This document shows positions 23,247 through 28,887 of a stretch of DNA of 28,887 nt, piece by piece (position 1 is the first letter of the stretch; every line of letters starts with the position of its first letter). The translations under genes were made by a program, and so were the position numbers. Source of the stretch: CAYTET01 sp964436975 (GTDB taxonomy: Bacteria > Bacillota_I > Bacilli_A > Erysipelotrichales > Erysipelotrichaceae); NCBI GenBank assembly GCA_964436975.1, contig CAYTET010000019.1, positions 1 through 28,887 on the forward strand, written 5' to 3'. The notes under the pieces are model-generated. The model had not been told where the DNA came from and made no database searches. It worked only from the letters and a program-made list of their open reading frames with translations.

Positions 23247-23324
23247 GGGCCTGTAGCTCAGGTGGTTTAGAGCGCGCCCCTGATAAGGGCGAGGTCGTTG
23301 GTTCAAGTCCATTCAGGCCCACCA
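23247..23324 (+). tRNA. tRNA-Ile (GAT)
   Basis: 78-nt cloverleaf. The acceptor GGGCCTG pairs with CAGGCCC, with discriminator A and encoded CCA. The D arm is TAGCTCAGGTGGTTTAGAGC. The anticodon loop CTGATAA gives GAT, and the T arm contains GGTTCAAGTCC. It is co-transcribed with tRNA-Ala 22 bases downstream. The pair often sits inside rRNA operons but stands alone here. Confidence 0.97.
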
Positions 23325-23346
23325 TTTTCTTTGATCGATATTACCC

Positions 23347-23422
23347 GGGGCATTAGCTCAGCTGGGAGAGCGCCTGCTTTGCACGCAGGAGGTCAGCGGT
23401 TCGATCCCGCTATGCTCCACCA
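23347..23422 (+). tRNA. tRNA-Ala (TGC)
   Basis: 76-nt cloverleaf. The acceptor GGGGCAT pairs with ATGCTCC (one G-U), with A and encoded CCA. The anticodon loop TTTGCAC gives TGC, and the T arm is GCGGTTCGATCCCGC. It is the last core-genome feature before the AT-rich defence island. Confidence 0.97.
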
Positions 23423-23437
23423 GTTCAATTCAAGCGC

Positions 23438-23464
23438 GAGCCTTTTGTTGAAAGGCTTTTTTTG
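23438..23464 (+). terminator. Terminator of the tRNA operon
   Basis: AGCCTTT (23439-23445) / AAAGGCT (23451-23457), loop of 5, followed by a T-run to 23463. From here to 23771 the sequence is AT-rich and gene-free. A TTGCAG / TAAAAT pair (23718-23748, 19-bp spacer) may be the promoter of the next gene. Confidence 0.85.
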
Positions 23465-23771
23465 TGGCAAGACCATCAAGATATCAAAAATTCTCTTCTT
23501 GTGAAATAAGATGACCTTTTTACTCTATATTTCGTTTATCAGGATTTATGAAAATAATATGAAAAGTGTGAGTTAATTACATATTTGCTGCTATATGTAC
23601 CAATGATGGGACAGCGTGTCTGATACTTTAATTTTGAAGATGAATAAAGTATGGTTGAGTTAGTTCAGACATGGTAAATTACTACTGAAGAAAAAATAGA
23701 AAACAAAGTGTAGATAATTGCAGGGTTATTGTATTTACAGCGTAAAATAAAGAAAAGGTAGGTCTACGTAT

Positions 23772-24662
23772 ATGAACAACAATAATTGTATTAAAGAAGC
23801 TAAAAATAGCATTGAAGATGAAGCAATATCAGCTAAAGATAACTATTGCTTTAAAAAGGACGAGAATGGTAAACCAATAATTTCTTTTGATAATGTTGCA
23901 CGAGCTGAGGCAATGATACTAAATGATTCATCTTATAAAAACTCGTCAAATCCAGAAAAAGGACCATCGTTCTATAAGAAAAACACTTGTAAAAGAAATT
24001 CTGACAAAATAAGCCATTCAGAAGGAAGTCTTATGTATGGAGGATCAACAGCTTATTGGGCTGTCATGCTGAGAGAATGTCTTAACAACGAACTAACTGA
24101 AGATAAAAAAGGGATTATTGAAAAAGCAAAAAAAGCAATGCCAGTTGACATAGAAAACAATTGCGACTACAAAACGATTATTTTTTACCTTGTTTCTGCA
24201 ATTGATAGAGAAAACAGCACCCATCTAAATGCCGATAACGTTGGAAGAATAGAAATATCTAATGCGTTATGTGGTACTGAAATAAGCAAAAAAAATCTGA
24301 TTGATTTATTAAAAAAGCCTAGGAATGAATATAAAGTAATCAGTTTATTGTCAAAGCGTACATCCAGGGGCAGAGAAAATTTTTCTTTTGCTACTAAATT
24401 CTGTCACTATGCTTCGTTTTATTTGTTTTCTGGTGATAATGAGCAAGATAATTTTTCAATATATGACAACGTCATGTGCAAGGCAATTAGGGATTATGAT
24501 GAAAAATTCACTGAAAAGAATAACGGAGAAACCTATGCGGAATTTTATGGCAGATATATAGACACTATTGATGCCATTCGCAATAAGTACAGTCGTAGTG
24601 GAGGCTTGGTGAGCAGAAATGGTTTTGATCACCTTCTCTGGTATTACTATAAGGGGCAATAA
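23772..24662 (+). CDS. Unrecognised island protein, possible DNA-glycosylase-like C-terminus
   Basis: 296 residues, cytoplasmic, no signal or membrane segment. I do not recognise the family with certainty. The first 85 residues are Asn/Lys/Ser-rich and poorly structured-looking. A middle part (about 95-165) is helical. The C-terminal half has a pattern I associate with helix-hairpin-helix/OGG-fold glycosylase-like proteins of defence islands: LSKRTSRGRENFSFATKF, then FSIYDNVMCKAIRDY, a helix with FYGRYIDTIDAIRNKY, and the final FDHLLWYYYKG. That link is an inference from motif spacing only. The ribosome site is AAAAGGTAGG. It precedes the nuclease-helicase gene by 74 bases in the same direction, and both are AT-rich. 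A joint role upstream of BREX is plausible. Confidence 0.7.
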   Translation: MNNNNCIKEAKNSIEDEAISAKDNYCFKKDENGKPIISFDNVARAEAMILNDSSYKNSSNPEKGPSFYKKNTCKRNSDKISHSEGSLMYGGSTAYWAVMLRECLNNELTEDKKGIIEKAKKAMPVDIENNCDYKTIIFYLVSAIDRENSTHLNADNVGRIEISNALCGTEISKKNLIDLLKKPRNEYKVISLLSKRTSRGRENFSFATKFCHYASFYLFSGDNEQDNFSIYDNVMCKAIRDYDEKFTEKNNGETYAEFYGRYIDTIDAIRNKYSRSGGLVSRNGFDHLLWYYYKGQ

Positions 24663-24736
24663 GTTGTATGTGTTACAATTGCATAAAGGTAATATTCGCA
24701 AATCAATAGAAAATATAGTTCTCGGAGGCATATTAA

Positions 24737-26620
24737 ATGCAACTTTATCAAGGATCTGCAGACGATTTCATAGCCGAAACAACAAGGAATAGAATAGCGC
24801 TGGATTTATCTGATTCATTTTATAATTACTTTGGATATAATCCATCAAACAGTGAAAAGATGTCATGGCATAACAGTCTTAGGGCAATAAAAGATATTTT
24901 TGTTAATTCAAATTTATCAAAACAGGGGATAAGTCTTGAATACTTCCTTCCATCATCGTCACTAAGACTTGATTGTATGGTTTGCGGAAGAGATAAAAAT
25001 GATAAAGATAAGGCACTAATTATTGAACTTAAACAATGGGCAAGTTGCCAATCATGCGATAGTGAAAATGAAGTGATCACAAAAATAAATGGATACGATA
25101 AAGAACTTCTACACCCAAGCGCCCAGGTAAAAGGATATAAAGATCATTTGCGAAATTTTGTTGAAGTTTTTTATCAAAAAAATCCAATCCTATTAGATTC
25201 TTGCGTATACCTTCATAATTATAGTTTTGAAGAAAATGATCCAATTCTTGACGAGAAGTTCACTAATATTATTAACGACAGTCCAATGTTCTCGGAAAAT
25301 GATTATGATAGACTATCTAATTATATTGAGGATTCTGTTTCCCATGGGGAAGGGATGAACATCCTTGATAAGATTAATAAATCTCGAAAGAAACCATCTA
25401 AAAAACTTTTGGATGAAGCTGCTAACACTATAGAAAACAATTCTGCTTATGTACTGTTAGATGAACAGCAGATTGTTTTTGACCATGTTATGTCTTTAGT
25501 AAATAAAGGTATCAAAGCTAAAGATAAGAAACATGTTTTAATTATAAAGGGCGGACCGGGGACTGGTAAAAGTGTTATCGCCATTAATCTATTGGCTGAA
25601 TTATCAAAGATAGGCAAATGGGCAGAATATGTAACGGGAAGCGCATCATTTACAAAATCATACCAAGAAGCAATAGGGGGAACGGCTAGAGACTTATTTA
25701 AGTATACAAATAGTTATGTTCAGCAAGTTGATCAGATTGATTGTCTTATAATTGATGAAGCACATCGATTAAGGGAAAGAGCTCCGGTTAGTTTCTCTAA
25801 TATCTGGTCGGGGAAACTTCAAATTGAAGAAATAATAGATGCATGTAGAGTTGCTGTATTTTTTATTGATGATGATCAAAGAGTTAAACCTAATGAAATA
25901 GGAAGCAGTTCGTATATAAGGGAGCATGCTTTATCTAGGGGGTGTGACGTTTGGGAAGAAGAATTACAAATACAATTTAGATGCAGCGGCAATGATGGAT
26001 TTGTTAAATGGATTGAAAATACTTTAGATATCAGACAGACAGCTAATGTTATGTTAAAAAATGAGCCTGATTATGATTTTAAAATATTCGATAATCCTCT
26101 TGCTATGGAAGATGCATTAAAAGAAAAGCTTAATCAAGGCCAAACAGCACGAATTGTTAGTGGATATGTTTTCCCGTGGACAACTAGAAATAAACGTGAC
26201 GAAGAGATTCCACGTGATGTCGTGATTGGTGATTATAAACGCCCTTGGAATTTAAAAAGAGGGCAAAGAGGAATTCCATCATCTAACTTATGGGCTTATA
26301 AACCAGAGGGATTTAATCAAATAGGATGTGTTTATTCTGCACAAGGATTTGAATTTGATTATATGGGGGTGATTTTTGGAAATGATATTGTTTATGATTT
26401 TGATAAGGGGGAGTGGATTCCAAAAAGAGAAAATGCATATGATCTTCCAAATAGAAGAGTAAGGGACGATGCAGCGTATTTGAAATTAATCAAAGATATT
26501 TATAGGGTTCTTTTATCTAGAGGGATTAAAGGCTGCTATGTTTATTTTATGGATAAAGATACAGAACGCTTCGTTAAAACTAGAATTAGCAAAAACAAAA
26601 GTGATTGTCATGCTATATAA
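24737..26620 (+). CDS. PD-(D/E)XK nuclease fused to DUF2075 helicase
   Basis: 627 residues in two parts. The N-terminal domain (about 1-200) shows a PD-(D/E)XK nuclease pattern: LRLDCMVCGRDK with Asp79, then ALIIELKQW with Glu97 and Lys99. From about 255 an SF1-like helicase of the DUF2075/Schlafen-group type follows. It has Walker A IKGGPGTGKSV (GGPGTGKS at 272-279), Walker B CLIIDEAHR (Asp340-Glu341), FFIDDDQRV, the QIQFRCSGND block, SAQGFEFDYMGVIFG and the C-terminal RVLLSRGIKGCYVYF. Such proteins are thought to cut or unwind foreign nucleic acids and cluster with defence genes. A GGAGG ribosome site precedes the ATG. The sequence is intact and AT-rich. It is followed by the BREX block. 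Confidence 0.85.
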   Translation: MQLYQGSADDFIAETTRNRIALDLSDSFYNYFGYNPSNSEKMSWHNSLRAIKDIFVNSNLSKQGISLEYFLPSSSLRLDCMVCGRDKNDKDKALIIELKQWASCQSCDSENEVITKINGYDKELLHPSAQVKGYKDHLRNFVEVFYQKNPILLDSCVYLHNYSFEENDPILDEKFTNIINDSPMFSENDYDRLSNYIEDSVSHGEGMNILDKINKSRKKPSKKLLDEAANTIENNSAYVLLDEQQIVFDHVMSLVNKGIKAKDKKHVLIIKGGPGTGKSVIAINLLAELSKIGKWAEYVTGSASFTKSYQEAIGGTARDLFKYTNSYVQQVDQIDCLIIDEAHRLRERAPVSFSNIWSGKLQIEEIIDACRVAVFFIDDDQRVKPNEIGSSSYIREHALSRGCDVWEEELQIQFRCSGNDGFVKWIENTLDIRQTANVMLKNEPDYDFKIFDNPLAMEDALKEKLNQGQTARIVSGYVFPWTTRNKRDEEIPRDVVIGDYKRPWNLKRGQRGIPSSNLWAYKPEGFNQIGCVYSAQGFEFDYMGVIFGNDIVYDFDKGEWIPKRENAYDLPNRRVRDDAAYLKLIKDIYRVLLSRGIKGCYVYFMDKDTERFVKTRISKNKSDCHAI

Positions 26621-26627
26621 ACAAATA

Positions 26628-26646
26628 TGCAATACAATGCATTGCA
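26628..26646. promoter_or_regulatory. Candidate operator before the RHH regulator
   Basis: The inverted repeat TGCAAT (26628-26633) / ATTGCA (26641-26646) around ACAATGC lies 44 bases before the RHH start codon, in the only gap between the helicase and the BREX genes. No convincing promoter pair was found there. Confidence 0.35.
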
Positions 26647-26689
26647 CGATGTGTTAGAATGTTATTGCCGTATTGGAAAAGGAAATAAT

Positions 26690-26860
26690 ATGTCTAACAC
26701 AAGAAATTACACGATTCGTCTTGATAATAAAATACGTGTTAAGTTGGAAGAAGAAGCCAAAGAAAGCAATCGTTCATTGGCAAACTTGATTACACTTATA
26801 TTAAGTCAACATGTAGATAAGATGGAAATGGACAATCATGCTGCAAATTATATCAATTGA
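26690..26860 (+). CDS. Small ribbon-helix-helix (Arc-type) DNA-binding protein
   Basis: 56 residues with the RHH layout: a short basic strand (NYTIRLDNKIRVKLEE) followed by two helices (EEEAKESNRSLANLITLILSQHV). Such proteins dimerise and bind operators. The ATG at 26690 has AAAAGGA upstream. An ATG at 26627 is in frame but has no ribosome site. The stop lies one base before the probable brxA ATG, so the two are coupled. It is probably the local regulator of the BREX operon, a role inferred from position. Confidence 0.7.
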   Translation: MSNTRNYTIRLDNKIRVKLEEEAKESNRSLANLITLILSQHVDKMEMDNHAANYIN

Positions 26861-26861
26861 G

Positions 26862-27452
26862 ATGCCATATTCCTGCCTAACACATGATGGTTTGTTTTAC
26901 AAGGAGACCCGGCAGTTTTTTTCTTTGCTGCGCCAAAAAGCCTCTTTATCTGAAATTAAAGAAAGAATTATCAAAGATAACTTATTTAATGCATCATCAT
27001 CAGCGCACAGCCGTGATGTATATAACGCAATAATAATGCGTCTCGATGCTGTTGATGCGAGCTATGTTAATCTATTCTTAGACAGCAATGTTGAAACACA
27101 GAAACTTATGTGCATTATCATGGTTATGCTGACCAATCATACCTTTTATTCGTTTATGAATGATGTGTATAAAGAGAAGTTGATATTGAAAGACCATCAC
27201 TTAAGTTCTACTGAAGTTTTGGCGTTTTTGCATAGGCTGCAACAACAGGATGACAAGGCCGCTCAATGGTATGATTCAAGTGTCAAAAGATATCGCGGAA
27301 TACTTACAGGTATGTTATGCGAAGCTCAATTATTAGAGAAAACCGGCCGTGATTTTGTTGTTAATCGGCCGTTGCTATCTGCTGATCTGACAAGTTATCT
27401 GAAGAATAATGGCTTGGAACAGATTAATAGAATACTGATGGGAGAAAGATAA
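26862..27452 (+). CDS. brxA: BREX protein BrxA (DUF1819)
   Basis: A DUF1819 protein of about 196 residues, the first conserved gene of BREX phage-defence operons. Family features are the N-terminal YSCLTHDGLFYKETRQFF, the LSEIKERIIKDNLF segment, a central helical region (NAIIMRLDAVDASYVNLF, then VMLTNHTFYSFMNDVYKEK), and a tail with KRYRGILTGMLCEAQLLE. BrxA binds DNA. The frame is open from ATG 26838, overlapping the RHH gene. I prefer ATG 26862 because homologues begin close to the YS(A/C)-L-T motif. Its stop overlaps the brxB start by one base (TAATG). Confidence 0.88.
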   Translation: MPYSCLTHDGLFYKETRQFFSLLRQKASLSEIKERIIKDNLFNASSSAHSRDVYNAIIMRLDAVDASYVNLFLDSNVETQKLMCIIMVMLTNHTFYSFMNDVYKEKLILKDHHLSSTEVLAFLHRLQQQDDKAAQWYDSSVKRYRGILTGMLCEAQLLEKTGRDFVVNRPLLSADLTSYLKNNGLEQINRILMGER

Positions 27453-28033
27453 TGAAGACTATCGAAGAACGACTGGACATATTAGAACAAAAGATGCAGT
27501 CAGAAAGTTTTCGCACGAATACTGGTTTAGGCAATGAGGTTGGTTATTATGTATTTGACTATGATGCTCGTGATGAGCTAAAGGTCAGACAGCGCATTAA
27601 ATTATTGCAGGGAGCAGGCACGGAGAGAAAATTTGGATATCAACTTATTGTTTGCGATATGTATGAACTAATATTAAAACTATTGGAAGATGATGGCGAT
27701 TTAGAAGAATTAAAGTCAATTGAAGAGGATGAAGGAACGGAATATGTTTTTCAGACAATATCGGATGTATTACGTTTCGATGAGCAAGATAGTCGCATTG
27801 TGCAATACATCTGTGATAACACGCCTGAAGATGCAGTGCTGTTTCTAACCGGAGTTGGGAAATGTTTCCCTATTTTGAGATCGCACAAAATATTAAATAA
27901 TTTACATCAGGTAATGGATCATTGCCCAGTGGTTATGTTTTTCCCAGGTATATATAATGGTAATTCACTGCAAATTTTTGGCGAATTGAAAGACGACAAT
28001 TATTATAGGGCATTTCCATTAGTTGAACATTGA
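27452..28033 (+). CDS. brxB: BREX protein BrxB (DUF1788)
   Basis: A DUF1788 protein of 193 residues. It has the typical blocks GNEVGYYVFDYDARDELKVR near the N-terminus, LIVCDMYELILKLL, then FLTGVGKCFPILRSHKILNN, VVMFFPGIYNGNSLQIFG and the ending LKDDNYYRAFPLVE. BrxB is required for BREX defence, but its biochemical role is unclear. The ribosome site GGGAGAAAG lies within the end of brxA. It is 21 bases ahead of brxC. Confidence 0.93.
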   Translation: MKTIEERLDILEQKMQSESFRTNTGLGNEVGYYVFDYDARDELKVRQRIKLLQGAGTERKFGYQLIVCDMYELILKLLEDDGDLEELKSIEEDEGTEYVFQTISDVLRFDEQDSRIVQYICDNTPEDAVLFLTGVGKCFPILRSHKILNNLHQVMDHCPVVMFFPGIYNGNSLQIFGELKDDNYYRAFPLVEH

Positions 28034-28054
28034 CAATAGAGGGGGATTCACAAT

Positions 28055-28876
28055 ATGAAGATCAAAAATATGTTTGCCAATCAGATTGATCGGCACATCA
28101 CGGGTGTAATTAAGGTTGGCCAGATTGATGACGAAGATAAAAAACAGGAGATGGAAGAATATGTCATTACCAGGGAAGTGGGTCATCATTTCACCACCTT
28201 CTTTGATAATTACGCCAGGAGCATCAAAACCCCATCTGATGAAATTGGGGTATGGATTTCTGGTTTCTTTGGCTCAGGAAAATCACATTTTTTAAAGATT
28301 CTGTCCTATATTCTTGATGACGAGGAAATAGGCGGTAAGAAGGCCATTGAGTATTTCAAGGCTAAAGATCAGGTTAAAAGCAATCCGATGCTTTTGGCCA
28401 ATATGCAGCTGACAAGTCAAACGCCAACCAAAGCAATTTTGTTCAATGTTGATTCAAAGAGCACGGCATCAGCTAAAACTGACAGCAATGCCATTGTTAA
28501 CGTTTTTAATCGTGTTTTCAATGAGAAACTGGGATATGAAGGAGCCAATCCGGCTTTAGCCGATTTGGAGCGCAATCTTGACTATGAAGGCCATTATGAT
28601 GAGTTCAAGAAGGCCTATAAAGAAATTGCGGGCGATGATTGGTTGCAAGATCGGCGCCGCTTTAGAATTAGACGGGGCAAGGTTGTTGATACATTAGTGA
28701 AAATTGGCTATATGGATCGGCCAGTCGCTGAAACCTGGTCCAGCGAGTCAACGTCAGATAATTATAAGTTGGCTTCAGAAGACTTCGCCAAAAGAGTGGA
28801 AAATTATATCGAACGTACCAATAATCGTGTTGTTTTTTGGCTCATCATCAATAAGAGTGGGTATATAAATCAATGA
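28055..28876 (+). CDS. brxC: BREX ATPase BrxC, N-terminal part with premature stop
   Basis: BrxC is the large P-loop ATPase of BREX, usually around 1100-1200 residues. This frame starts MKIKNMFANQIDRHITGVIK and has the P-loop GVWISGFFGSGKSHFLK (GFFGSGKS at 70-77). It follows the family up to ...FAKRVENYIERTNNRVVF. There family members continue with a Walker B-like VDEIGQYI. Here the text becomes WLIINKSGYINQ and stops at 28874-28876, giving 273 residues. No simple one-base shift restores the expected sequence. The sequence from about 28838 to the window end therefore looks foreign or rearranged, or is contig-end error. The start has GAGGGGG upstream. Confidence 0.85.
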   Translation: MKIKNMFANQIDRHITGVIKVGQIDDEDKKQEMEEYVITREVGHHFTTFFDNYARSIKTPSDEIGVWISGFFGSGKSHFLKILSYILDDEEIGGKKAIEYFKAKDQVKSNPMLLANMQLTSQTPTKAILFNVDSKSTASAKTDSNAIVNVFNRVFNEKLGYEGANPALADLERNLDYEGHYDEFKKAYKEIAGDDWLQDRRRFRIRRGKVVDTLVKIGYMDRPVAETWSSESTSDNYKLASEDFAKRVENYIERTNNRVVFWLIINKSGYINQ

Positions 28877-28887
28877 AAATGCTGATG

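Noticed and set aside
28828..28842. Phase variation of brxC through the T6 run
   Set aside because: The run is short, and neither adding nor removing a T restores the expected BrxC sequence. Both alternatives soon hit stops.
1..28887. CRISPR array or complete insertion sequence
   Set aside because: No regularly spaced direct repeats and no transposase gene with terminal repeats were seen.

Overview
The window looks like a Bacillota (Firmicutes) chromosome, probably a gut-associated Erysipelotrichia-type or related lineage. The reasons are strong AGGAGG ribosome binding sites, TTGACA/TATAAT promoters, hairpin-plus-T-run terminators, a PTS/6-phospho-beta-glucosidase sugar pair and a pseudouridine kinase with a fused DNA-binding domain. 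The lineage is inferred from gene content, not shown by a marker gene. Most of the window is fairly GC-rich with GCC/CTG/CGG-type codons. Two stretches are clearly AT-richer (about 9.45-12.19 kb and 23.43-28.89 kb) and hold defence or mobile-type genes. Ten N bases at 12188-12197 mark an assembly gap.

Layout. 1-2.8 kb: the end of a beta-glucoside PTS operon, with a frameshifted EIIC gene and a GH1 6-phospho-beta-glucosidase. 2.9-5 kb: a two-gene pseudouridine degradation operon (HTH-PfkB kinase, then PsuG) behind a clear promoter and palindromic operator. 5-9.2 kb: a YhhN-type membrane protein, a GNAT acetyltransferase, a helical-repeat protein of unknown role and a YtcJ-like amidohydrolase. 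9.6-11.3 kb: a compact XRE / ImmA-type protease / PIN-like three-gene cassette. 11.3-11.9 kb: the wreck of an AlbA_2-type regulator, missed by simple ORF calling. 12.2-14.4 kb: a UvrD/PcrA-type helicase, divergent from a small membrane protein. 14.9-23.4 kb: tRNA-Asn, a nitroreductase-LOG-ABC-F cluster, an AI-2E family membrane protein, a 57-residue membrane peptide, a DUF885 lipoprotein peptidase, acylphosphatase, an M20-like protein with altered metal ligands, and tRNA-Ile/tRNA-Ala.

Directly after the tRNA-Ala terminator the base composition falls and a defence island starts. It holds an unrecognised protein with a possible DNA-glycosylase-like C-terminus, a PD-(D/E)XK nuclease fused to a DUF2075 helicase, a small ribbon-helix-helix regulator, then BREX genes brxA, brxB and the beginning of brxC. 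brxC reads into a stop at codon 274, far short of the usual length, just before the window ends. The first two island genes are the best candidates for a poorly described defence module.
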